Assembly: GCA_963699105.1 (NCBI GenBank)
Contig: CAVOTI010000001.1
Coordinates: 620,001 to 684,000 of the forward strand
Source of the DNA: Bog-756 sp963699105
GTDB lineage: Bacteria; Actinomycetota; Acidimicrobiia; Acidimicrobiales; RAAP-2
Length of the DNA: 64,000 nt
Direction: 5' to 3'
The position numbers and the translations under genes are program-made. The notes below the pieces were generated by a model. The model was not told the DNA's origin. It was given only the letters and a program-made list of their open reading frames with translations, and did not search any database. Of this stretch, positions 43,555-53,122 are shown piece after piece; position 1 is the stretch's first letter, and every line of letters begins with the position of its first letter.

Positions 43555-44916
43555 ATGTTGAGGACGTCGTCGGAGGTATCACCCGGTCCAGACCAGCCCG
43601 ACGACACGTGCGGCCCGGGGTCGCTCAAATGGTCCCACTGGCAATTTGCATCAGCCACGGCGGCGGCATGCGTGGGGATCTGCCTCTTTCTCACCTTCGC
43701 CTTGCTGAACATCCTCGGTTACCACCAGTGGTTGACGTTGGGGGATGCGAAGTGGACGGTCCAGTCGGCCCAATACGTAACGTTCGGCGGGCTGGGGAAG
43801 GTGTACTCGATCAACCCGCAGTTTCTCCCCTTGCCGGGATTCCTCCTGGTCCTCGCCCCGGCGGTGGCACTGGGCAACCATCTTCACTACGTGAACAGCT
43901 ATCCGATCCCGCTCCGGTACCCGACCATGTGGATCGTCGTGGCACCCCTGTTCTTCGTGTCGGGCTCGACGTCCATCCTCGGCGCTGATTATCTTGCCGA
44001 CACCTTGGGGGTGAAGCTGACGAGGCGACGATTGCTATCGGTGATGATCGCACTGTTGGTCGTCATCCCCACGTGCTGCTGGGCCGGCCATCCCGAAGAT
44101 CTCTTGGCCATCGGCTTGTCCACCGTGAGCATCGCCTTACTGCTACGAGGCCGATTCGTCGGGGCTGGCATGGTCCTTTCGATCGCCATCATGATGCAGT
44201 CGTGGGCATTGCTGCTGATCCCGGTGCTGGTGGTGGCAACCCCGGCTGCCCGGCGAATCCGGGTGTTGGTCTTCTCCTGCGCCCTCCCGGCCACCACGGG
44301 CATCCTGTTGTTGGCGTTGGACTTCAACGATGCCTTCCGGTCACTCGTACTTCAACCGATGCAGGGATCCGGGCAGCATCTCCCTTGGTGGGGCCTGGCC
44401 CACACGATGACGATCACCCAGAGCGGCCTTCCGGTAGCGGTAAGAGTTGGCTCGTCCAGCCGGAGCCTGGCGGTGGTGATAGCTGTCGTGGCGGCGGTTG
44501 TCATCCGCCGGAACATCCGCCCGTCCACAGTGATGTTTGCCGCCTCGGTGGCGCTGGTGGCCCGGGATGCATTCGAGACCCAGGTGTGGTGCTACTACCT
44601 GGCTCCCGCCGCCGTCTTCCTGGCCGTCGCCGTGGCCAGCGAAACGGCACAGAGCCGGAGTCGATGGATCGTGGGCGGCCTTTCGGCGTTCGCCTTCTAT
44701 GCCTTCGCCACCGGCGGCTACATCAGCTTCGGCGGAGCTCGAGGCAACTACGAGCTCCCGTCCTCTGTCGGCCTCCTTACTCTGGTGGTTACGGCAACTT
44801 TGGCGTTGGTCATGGCGTATCGCCGTCGGGGCCTGCAATTCGACGGCGTCGATCTCTCCGGCGTCCGTTCCCGGTTCGGTCGACGACGACTCGATGGTCC
44901 GGTCGCTGACTACTGA
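43555..44916 (+). CDS. Multi-spanning membrane protein, GT-C-like, paralogue B
   Basis: About 453 residues with around ten hydrophobic segments; paralogue of the gene at 39955-41496 by shared landmarks (GLGKVYSINPQFLPLPGFLL and the AGHPEDLLAIGL stretch). After a soluble start comes SATAAACVGICLFLTFALLN as the first membrane segment, with the acidic loop WLTLGDAKWTVQSAQYVTFG following. A C-terminal basic tail ends SRFGRRRLDGPVADY. An ATG at 43555 is chosen because the open frame further upstream runs through the pilin promoter region without membrane or domain sequence; the start is uncertain. Directly downstream is the IS481-type element. Confidence 0.65.
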   Translation: MLRTSSEVSPGPDQPDDTCGPGSLKWSHWQFASATAAACVGICLFLTFALLNILGYHQWLTLGDAKWTVQSAQYVTFGGLGKVYSINPQFLPLPGFLLVLAPAVALGNHLHYVNSYPIPLRYPTMWIVVAPLFFVSGSTSILGADYLADTLGVKLTRRRLLSVMIALLVVIPTCCWAGHPEDLLAIGLSTVSIALLLRGRFVGAGMVLSIAIMMQSWALLLIPVLVVATPAARRIRVLVFSCALPATTGILLLALDFNDAFRSLVLQPMQGSGQHLPWWGLAHTMTITQSGLPVAVRVGSSSRSLAVVIAVVAAVVIRRNIRPSTVMFAASVALVARDAFETQVWCYYLAPAAVFLAVAVASETAQSRSRWIVGGLSAFAFYAFATGGYISFGGARGNYELPSSVGLLTLVVTATLALVMAYRRRGLQFDGVDLSGVRSRFGRRRLDGPVADY

Positions 44917-44979
44917 TTCATGCGTCCGGCTGGTGGGGTGGGCTGGTGCGATCAGCTGACCATGAAGCAGCTGGTCTAG

Positions 44980-46119
44980 CACTTCCGGACCGAGGGTCGA
45001 GTGTTACACATCCACCCCTTACAGGGGTCCGGCGATGGACGCTTTGGTTCCTGCCAAAGAATCAAGGAGCCCATCACCGTGACCCCAGCAGAGATCATCT
45101 TTCAGCGACGCATCCGTTTGCTTGATTTGGCCCGAGAAACCGGCAATGTGGCCGAGGCCTGCCGGAACTTCGGGGTGTCCCGCACCCGCTACTACCAGTG
45201 GAAGTCCCTGGCCGAGCGGCACGGACTCGAGGCACTGATGCCCAAGGCTCGGCGGACGCCCCAGCTGCCCAACGCACCCCCACCCACGTGGTGACCGAAC
45301 TGCTCACCCTGGCCGTAGTGGAGCCGACCATCGGGTGTCGCCAATACGCCGATCGGTTCGATGACCTGGGCTATTCCATCGCCGCCTCCACGGGTGCAGA
45401 GGCACCTGGTGGTCCACGGGCTCGGGAAGCGGTCCCAGCGGGTGGCCCGGGTGGCCGCCATCACCATGATGACCACCGGCCTGGTCACCGAGTCGGCCAG
45501 GGACGAAAACCCCTTCGGGTTCTGCCTGGCCACCGGCGGCCCCGGAGAGCTGGTCTGCCGGACAGCTTCTACGTGGGGAACCTGAAGGGGGTGGGCAAGG
45601 TCTACCAACTCAACGCCATCGACGTCTTCACCCGGTGGGCGACCGTGGCCATCGTGATCGGACCGGTCAACGCCATCCACACCATCCGCTTCCTCGACCA
45701 GGTGCTCAAGCGGATCCGACGGCTGGGAGTCGCCGTGCGGGCCGTGCTCACATACAACGGGCCCGAATATGGGGCATCGGGGTTTCGGGCCCATCTGGCC
45801 ACGAAGAACCTCACCCACGTGCGCATCCCACCCCGATCACCCAACCACAACTCGGTGTGCGAGCGGTTCCATGGGACCATCCTCCAAGAGGGCTGGCGTC
45901 CGGCCTTCCACTGCCGGCCCTTCACCTCGATCCGCCAGCTCCAGGGCGAAGCCGATGCTTGGCTCATCCGCTACAACCACCGGCGCAAGAACCACGGGGA
46001 CTACATGCGGGGCAGAACTCCGAGGCACGTCCTCGACAGCTTCAAGCAGAAAAGGGCAGCATGATCATCACCATGAGCCAACGTGCCCATCTGTCACCTC
46101 GACCCTCGGTCCGGAAGGT
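44980..46119 (+). mobile_element. IS481-family insertion sequence
   Basis: An element of about 1140 bp. Perfect 19-bp terminal inverted repeats TTCCGGACCGAGGGTCGAG lie at 44983-45001 and, inverted, at 46098-46116, with weaker similarity further inside. CTAG at 44976-44979 and again at 46120-46123 flanks the element and looks like a 4-bp target duplication. The single transposase gene is frameshifted. Confidence 0.88.
45079..46064 (+). pseudogene. IS481-type DDE transposase, frameshifted
   Basis: The N-terminus has a helix-turn-helix (RLLDLARETGNVAEACRNFG, VSRTRYYQWKSLAERHGLEA) and the C-terminal half is the integrase core (YQLNAIDVFTRWATVAIVIG, TYNGPEYGAS, RIPPRSPNHNSVCERFHGTI). The pieces lie in alternating frames with shifts near 45260-45290, 45390-45400 and 45560-45575. 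The GTG at 45079 has AAGGAG nine bases upstream. Unless the shifts are sequencing errors, the element cannot move by itself. Confidence 0.85.
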
Positions 46120-46164
46120 CTAGCAGTTGCCTCGGCCCTCCGGACCACCGATGGAGTCACCGGA

Positions 46165-46193
46165 GGGGCCTGACGGACAGACCATCAGGCCCC
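46165..46193. terminator. Hairpin downstream of the IS element
   Basis: GGGGCCTGA (46165-46173) and TCAGGCCCC (46185-46193) pair perfectly around an 11-base loop, 40 bp outside the IS right end. No T-tract. Confidence 0.45.
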
Positions 46194-47070
46194 AGCGATC
46201 GCCAGCTGGGCCGGTTCGATGTGGTTCAGGACATGCGGTGACCGCGAACCCCGAAGTTGAGGTTGCGGCCGTGCATATCAAGGTCGCGCCGCCGGGTCGA
46301 CGCCTTATCGACCTGGCGGTCCGGCACAGCGCCCACTGGTAGGCACACTCCCCCTGGCTCGGACTCCGATTACCGATCCGGACCGAATCGACCGGCGATT
46401 GCGTCCGTTGAGGTGGTTAGAGGGCGGTCTCCGGCAGATGGCGAGGACGACGTCCGGTTCCTGTCGAGGCCGACCGGCGTGGCACGGTGAGCGCCGTCAC
46501 CTCCCTTGTCTGGAGATGCTCGCCCAGATCGAGTTCAGCTGCTTGGCGCTGGTCGGAATCCTCGGGCCCCGCCGGATGAATCCATGGGTCCCACCGGGGG
46601 GCGATCTAGCCAATGTCGGTGTGGAGCCGTCGGATGGCGATGGGGCGGCCGTCGAACCTGGCCTCCACGCCTCCCGAGGTCTGCTCAGCCGGCGGGGACA
46701 TTCTCGAACCCGTATCTCTGGTCCGGTGCTGGCTATTCCGCGCCTGGGAGCTGAGCCTTCAAGCTCGGACAAGCGCCAGCGCTCGGCCACCGGCCATTCG
46801 TCGTGGACGTCGACTGTCGAGCCGCCCCTGGTGATCGGAGGACCGGACTTTTCCGTCGTCGGGATTCGGGCGAGGCCGACAGAGCCAGCCAGCCCCCTGG
46901 CGTCGGTGGGCCTGGGGGCTGAGTCATGTCGGGGACGGCACTCTTCGCTCGTCACCCCACCGACCCGTCGGCCGCCCATCCCCAGGATCTATCCTCGATG
47001 TTCCCCCCGGTAACCGAGCAGAACCGTGGTCGACCGCGCCTCCGACCGGGTGCGGTCACCCCACCGGGAC
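46194..47070. other. Gene-free stretch between IS element and pilC
   Basis: About 880 bp without a convincing gene. Open frames on both strands (for example 46399-47013 plus and 46497-46979 minus) have Arg/Pro/Ser-rich, mutually overlapping translations, no ribosome binding site and no recognisable motif. It may be decayed sequence left beside the insertion. Confidence 0.6.
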
Positions 47071-48306
47071 CTACTGGGCGTTCGGAACCAGCTTGATGTA
47101 ATCGAACATCGGCAGGTACAGGCAGATCACCATGGCGCCGACCATGCTGCCCATGATCACGGTCAGCAACGGTTCGAGCAGCGAGGTGAGGTTGTTCACC
47201 GTCACCTCGACTTCCTGGTCGTAGAACTCGCCGACCTTGCGGAGCATGCCGTCGAGAGCACCTGTCTGTTCGCCGACCTCGATCATCTGAACCACCAGCG
47301 GTGGAATGACGTTCTCGTGTTCCCGAAGAGGGTCGGCGAGAGGCCGGCCCTCGCGGACACCGTTCTTGGCCTCGAGGAGCACGTCGCCGACGGTGCGGTT
47401 TCCCGACACGTCAGCACAGATGTCCAGAGACTCGAGGATGGGAACGCCCGAGCCGATCAGCGAGGCCAGCGAGCCGGTCATTCGAGCCAGAGCGACCTTG
47501 TGGAAGAGGGGCCCGAAGATGGGCGGCTTGAGCAGCATCCTGTCCCACTTGCGACGCCCTTCGTCAGTGGCAATCCATTTGCGGACACCGACGATGGTGC
47601 CGACGATGATGCCGATCACCAAAAGGACCCAGGCGCTGGTCATTATCTGAGAGATGTGGATGAGAACCAGCGTGGGGAAGGGGAGCTTGCCGCCCAACGA
47701 GGCAAAGAGGTTCTTGAACACGGGCACGATGAAGACGATCATGGCCGTGAAGATGATCAACATGACACTCATTACCACCGCCGGGTAGGTCATGGCCGAG
47801 CGGATGGTCCGGTTGAGCTGAGCCTGCTTCTCGATGGTGGTGGCCAGGCCGGACAGGACCTCGTCGAGGTTTCCTCCGATCTCGCCGGCTTGGACAAGTG
47901 TGCAGAACAGATGGGAGAACACCCTGGGGAATTTCGTGCAGGCAGCCGAGAGTGAGGACCCGTGCTCGAGATCGAGTCGGACCTCGTTGAGAACCCACGC
48001 CAATTCCTGATTCTCGCTCTGAGCGGCGAGAATGCCGAGGGAGCGCACCACCGAGAGACCGGAGTCGACCATGGTCGACAGTTGCCGGGTCATCACCGCC
48101 ACTTCCCGCAGCTTCACTCGGTCGGAGATCCCCGGGATCTTGATCTCGGTCTTGAGACTGACCGAGGACTTGGGCGTGACCGAAATGGGCATGTACCCCA
48201 TCTCGCGGAGCCGACGGACGACCAGGGCCATGCTGTCGCCCTCGAGCTGACCTTCGACCAGACTGCCCGCCCGGTCCCGGACCTTGTAGTCAAATGTCAG
48301 TGCCAC
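47071..48306 (-). CDS. pilC: Type IV pilus inner-membrane platform protein PilC
   Basis: GspF/PilC family, 411 residues. The N-terminus FDYKVRDRAGSLVEGQLEGD is the family start. Two homologous cytoplasmic domains (ISDRVKLREVAVMTRQLSTM and HKVALARMTGSLASLIGSGV) each precede membrane segments (VVMSVMLIIFTAMIVFIVPV, AWVLLVIGIIVGTIVGV, and the C-terminal LLTVIMGSMVGAMVICLYLP). FCTLVQAGEIGGNLDEVL and QMIEVGEQTGALDGML are the paired GE(I/Q)xGxLdxxL motifs. It anchors the assembly and retraction ATPases encoded upstream. GTG start at 48306, 39 bp after the pilT-like gene. Confidence 0.93.
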   Translation of the reverse strand: MALTFDYKVRDRAGSLVEGQLEGDSMALVVRRLREMGYMPISVTPKSSVSLKTEIKIPGISDRVKLREVAVMTRQLSTMVDSGLSVVRSLGILAAQSENQELAWVLNEVRLDLEHGSSLSAACTKFPRVFSHLFCTLVQAGEIGGNLDEVLSGLATTIEKQAQLNRTIRSAMTYPAVVMSVMLIIFTAMIVFIVPVFKNLFASLGGKLPFPTLVLIHISQIMTSAWVLLVIGIIVGTIVGVRKWIATDEGRRKWDRMLLKPPIFGPLFHKVALARMTGSLASLIGSGVPILESLDICADVSGNRTVGDVLLEAKNGVREGRPLADPLREHENVIPPLVVQMIEVGEQTGALDGMLRKVGEFYDQEVEVTVNNLTSLLEPLLTVIMGSMVGAMVICLYLPMFDYIKLVPNAQ

Positions 48307-48345
48307 AATTCCCCGTTTCGTCTAACAATGGAAATGATCAATGAT

Positions 48346-50010
48346 TCAGGTGTTGAGGTGGTTTCGCAGGTCCTCTTCGTTGGAGGAGCGGTCATAGGCG
48401 ATGCTTTCGGAGATGAGCCCGTCCTTGACCAGCTTGGCCAGGCCCTGATCCATGGTCTGCATGCCGAACGACCCGCCCACCTGCATCAACGAGTAGATCT
48501 GGTGGGTCTTCGACTGCCGGATCAGGTTCCGGATGGCCGACGTGCACATCAACACCTCCGAGCAGGGGACCCGCCCGGTGCCATCGGCATTGACGATCAA
48601 CTGCTGGGTGACCACCCCCTCGAGGGTGGCGGCCAGCATGACCCGGATCTGCTCCTGCTGATTGGTGGGGAAGACATCGATTATCCGGTCGATGGTCTGC
48701 GGTGCGTCCTGGGTGTGAAGGGTGGCGAAGACCAGGTGGCCGGTCTCGGCGGCGGTGAGGGCCGTGGAGATGGTCTCCAGATCTCGAAGCTCACCGACCA
48801 GGATCACATCAGGGTCCTGGCGGAGAACCCGCCGCAACGCCTCGCCGAACGACCGGGTGTCCTCGCCGATCTCCCGTTGGGTGACGATGGAGCGTTTGTG
48901 GTCGTGGAGGAACTCGATGGGGTCCTCGATCGTGACGATGTGCATCGGCTTGGTGCGGTTGATGATGTCGATCAGCGAGGCCAGCGTGGTCGACTTACCA
49001 GAACCGGTCGGACCGGTCACCAGTACGAGACCTCGCCGAAGCTCGGTGAACGACTTGACCGCCTCGGGGATACCGAGTGAATCGAATTCCGGCATGTCGT
49101 GAGGAATGGGCCGGAGGGCGGCGGCCACCGTCCCCCTCTGCAACGAGACGTTGACACGGAAGCGCCCGACTCCGGCGATCGAGTGCGAAGTGTCGAGCTC
49201 GCTCTCCGCTTCGAAGCGCTCGCGCTGCGATGCCGGAAGGATGCCGAAGACCATGTCCCTGATCAATTCGTTGTTGAGGACCGGGCAACCCTCGATGGGT
49301 CGCACAGCGCCGTGCAGCCGGATGGAACCGGGCATGTTGGCCGTCAGGTGCAGGTCAGAGGCCCCCACCGCCACCGCATAGCGGAGCAGGTCGTCGATGT
49401 GGAGCGGCATGCTCCCCTCGCTGGTGGCGACGGAAATGCCGCGCTCTAGTAGCTGCTCGACGTTCGCTTCCGGCTGGATGCTCTCCTGGTCCACCGGCTC
49501 GTCGATGAGCGGTGAACTCGGGGCAGGACCAGGGGCGATCTGCGGCTCCTGGCCCTGGGACCGGCCGGGACGAAGCATCTCGTTGATGAGCACCGGGTCG
49601 GCCAGGACCGGGTTGATGCGGTAGCCGACCTTGGAGGCCAGGGCATCGACGTCCTGGGGGGTCGGCGGTTCGGCGAACGCCACCGAAAGGACGCGACCGT
49701 CGAACTGCAGGGCGACGGCCTCGTACTCCTGGGCGACGGCATCGGGCATGCACGCCGTGGCCTCCGGACTGGGACTCACCAGCGAGATATCGACGGCTGT
49801 CAGCTGGGACAGGTGGGCAAGTGCCCCCACGACCACTCCGGGAAGAGCCAGCTTCTTGGTGAGCAGCAGGGTGGCCAGGGACTGTCCGGTTGCCCGCGCT
49901 TCTGCCACCACGGGAACCAGGTTGGATTCGGTCTCATACCCGCTCTGGACCAGAGCCTGGGCCAGGCGGTTCGACCATTCGGCGCGCGACTCCGCCGTGA
50001 CCGGGCTCAT
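48346..50010 (-). CDS. pilT: PilT-like ATPase with extra N-terminal MshEN/GspE-N-like domain
   Basis: Retraction-type ATPase of 554 residues. Residues 205-545 are PilT: DDLLRYAVAVGASDLHLTAN, VLVTGPTGSGKSTTLASLID (Walker A), IVTIEDPIEFLHDHKRSIVT, RQDPDVILVGELRDLETIST (Walker B) and AAETGHLVFATLHTQDAPQT. Residues 10-150 add a domain like the N-terminus of assembly ATPases (LAQALVQSGYETESNLVPVV, AVAQEYEAVALQFDGRVLSV, AFAEPPTPQDVDALASKVGY), joined by a Pro/Glu linker. Ordinary PilT has no such domain. The ATG overlaps the pilB stop by 4 bases. A second, ordinary-length PilT is at 58451. Confidence 0.9.
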   Translation of the reverse strand: MSPVTAESRAEWSNRLAQALVQSGYETESNLVPVVAEARATGQSLATLLLTKKLALPGVVVGALAHLSQLTAVDISLVSPSPEATACMPDAVAQEYEAVALQFDGRVLSVAFAEPPTPQDVDALASKVGYRINPVLADPVLINEMLRPGRSQGQEPQIAPGPAPSSPLIDEPVDQESIQPEANVEQLLERGISVATSEGSMPLHIDDLLRYAVAVGASDLHLTANMPGSIRLHGAVRPIEGCPVLNNELIRDMVFGILPASQRERFEAESELDTSHSIAGVGRFRVNVSLQRGTVAAALRPIPHDMPEFDSLGIPEAVKSFTELRRGLVLVTGPTGSGKSTTLASLIDIINRTKPMHIVTIEDPIEFLHDHKRSIVTQREIGEDTRSFGEALRRVLRQDPDVILVGELRDLETISTALTAAETGHLVFATLHTQDAPQTIDRIIDVFPTNQQEQIRVMLAATLEGVVTQQLIVNADGTGRVPCSEVLMCTSAIRNLIRQSKTHQIYSLMQVGGSFGMQTMDQGLAKLVKDGLISESIAYDRSSNEEDLRNHLNT

Positions 50011-52838
50011 GCGACCACCCGGAGCACTTCCTCGAGGGTGGTCTCACCCTCGATGGCCTTGCGGAGCCCGCTCTGGCGCAAGGTGCACATACCCTGCGCC
50101 ACTGCGACCCTATGGATTTCTTCCACCGATCCTCCTTCAATGATCACACGTTCGATCTCTTCACTCATCGGCAGAAGTTCTGCCAAAGCTTTACGACCTC
50201 TGTAACCGGTGTTGGAACAGGCCGAGCACCCGACAGCCCGGAATACCTTGTCCATACCCCCCAGGACCTGGACTTCTTCCAGTTTCCAGCCGGCCGCCAC
50301 GATGTCGGCCTCGGACGGCTCAAAGGCCTCTTTGCAGTGCATGCACAGCCTCCTGGCCAGGCGTTGGGCCAGTACTCCCGAGACCGACGACGTCACCAGG
50401 AACGGTTCGAGACCCATCTCGATGAGCCGCATGGGCGTGGATGCCGCGCTGTTGGTGTGCAGAGTGGCCAGCACCATGTGGCCTGTCAGAGCCGCCTCGA
50501 TGGCGATGACGGCCGTCTCCTTGTCGCGAACCTCGCCCACCAGGACGACGTCGGGGTCGGATCGCAGGATGGCCCGCAGCGCCGAGGCGAAGTTGAGCCC
50601 CGCCTTCAGATTGAGCTGTACCTGGTTGACCCCCTTCAGGGGCAGCTCGACCGGGTCCTCGACGGTGATGATGTTCTTTTCCGGTGAGTTGAGGGCGGTG
50701 AGCGTGGTGTACAGCGTGGTGGACTTTCCTGAGCCGGTGGGACCGGTGACCAAAATGGTCCCGTACGGCTTGGTGTAGAGGCCTTCATAGGTTCTGAGCA
50801 GGTCGTCGTCGAAACCCAGGTCGGCGAAGCCGAGCACCACGCTCGACTTGTCCAGCACGCGCATGACGATCTTTTCGCCGTAGATGGTGGGCAGGGTGGC
50901 CATGCGGAGGTCGATGCCCTTGCTGCCGACGTTGAGGGAGATACGTCCGTCCTGGGGAACCCGGTGCTCGGCGATGTTCATGTCGGCCATGACCTTGAGA
51001 CGGGTGGTCACCGCCGCGGCTATCGACCGGGGAGCGGTGGACACGTCGTGGAGCACACCGTCGATCCGGTAGCGGATCCGGAGTTCGGTGGCGTTGGGCT
51101 CGATGTGGATGTCGGAGGCCCGCTCGTTCAACGCCTGTAGAATGAGCAGGTTGACGTAGCGGACGATCGGCGCCTCCTCGGTAACGGCCTGGATGTCGTC
51201 GACCCCGCCGCCGGTGTTCGATCCCTCGATACCGAGCGAGGCCTCCATAGCCATGTCGGCGGCATCGCCGCCGCTGTTGAACGCTCGTCCGATATAGGCG
51301 CTGATCTGGGAACGGGTTGCCACCACCACGATGAAGCTTCGGCCCATGATGGTCCGGAGATCGTCCATGGCGAACACGTCGGTCGGGTTGGATGCGGCCA
51401 CCACCGGTGTGCCGTTGTCGGTGGCAATGACCATCACGTTGTGATGACGGGCCGTTGCCTCGGGGATCGTTCCCGCCTCCGACAGATCGACGCCCACCGT
51501 GTCGAGGTCGACGAATTCGAGCCCCAACTCCTGCGCCATCCCCCACATGAGATCGGCCTCGGACACCAGTTTCTGGGCCGTGAGGATGCGGGCGATGCTC
51601 TGGCCGGTCTGGTAGTGCTCCTCGAGCACCGCTTCCATGCTCTCGATCGGCACTCGCTCGCCGTCAACCAGGGCTTTTGCCAGGGGCGGGAACATGGCCG
51701 TCCCGTTCGGCGCATCGATCGGGTCGCCCCCGAGGCGGAGCTCGTCGCCCAGCTGCTCCTGATAGGTGGCGACCGCTTCGTCCACCAGGTCGGCGGCCAT
51801 CACCGCCTCATCTCCGCCTGACGATCGCTCCTCGGTCTGCAACGAGAGGGCCAGCTCAGCGAGCTGGTCGACGGCCGGATCGGGCAGACCCGACGTCGTC
51901 GCATCCTCGGGCTCAGTCCAGTCCGAGCCAAAGGACGGAAGCATGCTGGTCGAGGGTTCCAGACCGCCCACCTCGAATCCGCCCCCGGCTGGCTCCGTCG
52001 GCTCGGCTGGCTCCGTCGGCTCGGCTGGGGCAGCCAGCTCGGCTGGGGCAGCCAGCTCGGCTGTCTCGAGGACCTCCGGTGGTTCGTCGACTACGTTCGA
52101 CGGCTCGTCGCCCTGTGGTTCGAAGGTGGCCAGGGGCTGGGCCAATGGGTCTGCCCCGGCGAGATCTGCCCCCGGGGACTCGTCGCCGGACACATCGTCG
52201 GACTCCGTCGCACTGGGGGCCATCGGCGAATCGACGGAGAACTCCTGCCAATCGGAGGCGTCGACCGTCTCGACATCGGGCTCGGGTTCGGACTTCTTGC
52301 GCTTGCGATCCTCCTTCGAGCGCTTGCTCTTTCCCGGGCTGATCGGTGCCGACTCTTCCGCCCCTACCGATTCCGTTCGGGGTGCGTCGGTGTCCGGAGC
52401 GTCGAAGACGAGTTCCACGTACGGGCCGGTTTCGGCCTCCGACGACCCTGAGGCCCCGACCGATTCGGGGTCTAGTGGCTCGAATTCCGGCTCGTTGGTC
52501 AGCGGGGCCGCGGCAACCTGGTCCGGCTCCGTCGGGCCGGGCTCGGGACCGAAGAGCCGGTCGATATAGGCATCGATCTGGTCGGGCGAGGCGACGACGG
52601 ATATGAAGTCGCGACCGATCGATGCCCGGACAGAGTCCTTGGCCGAGAGATCGTCGGGGTTGGCGGTGGCGATGACTGGGGTCCCGAATCTCCGCTTGAT
52701 CGCTACCATGTGATGACGTCGGGCCAGCTCAACCGGGAGAATTTCGCCCGCGGCAGGGTCGACCCCATAGCGTTCGAGGTCGACGAATTCGAGGTCGTGT
52801 TCACTTGCCATCCACCGAATGGCGTCGACATCAGTCAT
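50007..52838 (-). CDS. pilB: Type IV pilus assembly ATPase PilB with two N-terminal modules and long acidic linker
   Basis: Extension ATPase of 943 residues, much longer than usual PilB (about 560). Residues 550-943 are the motor: NERASDIHIEPNATELRIRY, Walker A GPTGSGKST at 699-707, Walker B DPDVVLVGEVRD, and a four-Cys zinc site CMHC (832/835) and CSAC (871/874). Residues 385-520 are a GspE-N/MshEN-like domain. Residues 4-97 repeat half of that domain (HDLEFVDLERYGVDP against LGLEFVDLDTVGVDL). Between them lies a disordered acidic, Pro/Glu-rich linker of about 285 residues. The ATG at 52838 follows GGAGGAGGTG. Stop overlaps pilT. Confidence 0.92.
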   Translation of the reverse strand: MTDVDAIRWMASEHDLEFVDLERYGVDPAAGEILPVELARRHHMVAIKRRFGTPVIATANPDDLSAKDSVRASIGRDFISVVASPDQIDAYIDRLFGPEPGPTEPDQVAAAPLTNEPEFEPLDPESVGASGSSEAETGPYVELVFDAPDTDAPRTESVGAEESAPISPGKSKRSKEDRKRKKSEPEPDVETVDASDWQEFSVDSPMAPSATESDDVSGDESPGADLAGADPLAQPLATFEPQGDEPSNVVDEPPEVLETAELAAPAELAAPAEPTEPAEPTEPAGGGFEVGGLEPSTSMLPSFGSDWTEPEDATTSGLPDPAVDQLAELALSLQTEERSSGGDEAVMAADLVDEAVATYQEQLGDELRLGGDPIDAPNGTAMFPPLAKALVDGERVPIESMEAVLEEHYQTGQSIARILTAQKLVSEADLMWGMAQELGLEFVDLDTVGVDLSEAGTIPEATARHHNVMVIATDNGTPVVAASNPTDVFAMDDLRTIMGRSFIVVVATRSQISAYIGRAFNSGGDAADMAMEASLGIEGSNTGGGVDDIQAVTEEAPIVRYVNLLILQALNERASDIHIEPNATELRIRYRIDGVLHDVSTAPRSIAAAVTTRLKVMADMNIAEHRVPQDGRISLNVGSKGIDLRMATLPTIYGEKIVMRVLDKSSVVLGFADLGFDDDLLRTYEGLYTKPYGTILVTGPTGSGKSTTLYTTLTALNSPEKNIITVEDPVELPLKGVNQVQLNLKAGLNFASALRAILRSDPDVVLVGEVRDKETAVIAIEAALTGHMVLATLHTNSAASTPMRLIEMGLEPFLVTSSVSGVLAQRLARRLCMHCKEAFEPSEADIVAAGWKLEEVQVLGGMDKVFRAVGCSACSNTGYRGRKALAELLPMSEEIERVIIEGGSVEEIHRVAVAQGMCTLRQSGLRKAIEGETTLEEVLRVVA

Positions 52839-53122
52839 CACCTCCTCCATCGGCAGACTGGGGGCTGAGATTGACCTGGAATCCAAATGATCAGGGCACG
52901 GTCGGGTCCCGAGGGACGTGGATGTTCGTACCGCCCCCTCGATCCCCCGGTCAGCGGTTGCCCCACCCATGGCGACGCCGGCAACTCGACCCTGTTGACC
53001 TGCACCTTCTTCGACTCTGGCGGTCAGCTGCCCCGCCGGGCGCCGGCCCGGCCCCAAGCCGGGCCGAACGGGCCGACCGGATGGGCACCAGATCGACGAG
53101 CGGAAGCGGTTGAATACAGCAC

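Noticed and set aside
46399..47013. Overlapping open frames on both strands between the IS element and pilC
   Set aside because: No ribosome binding site, no motif, Arg/Pro/Ser-rich translations on both strands, and no coding-like third-position pattern that favours one frame.
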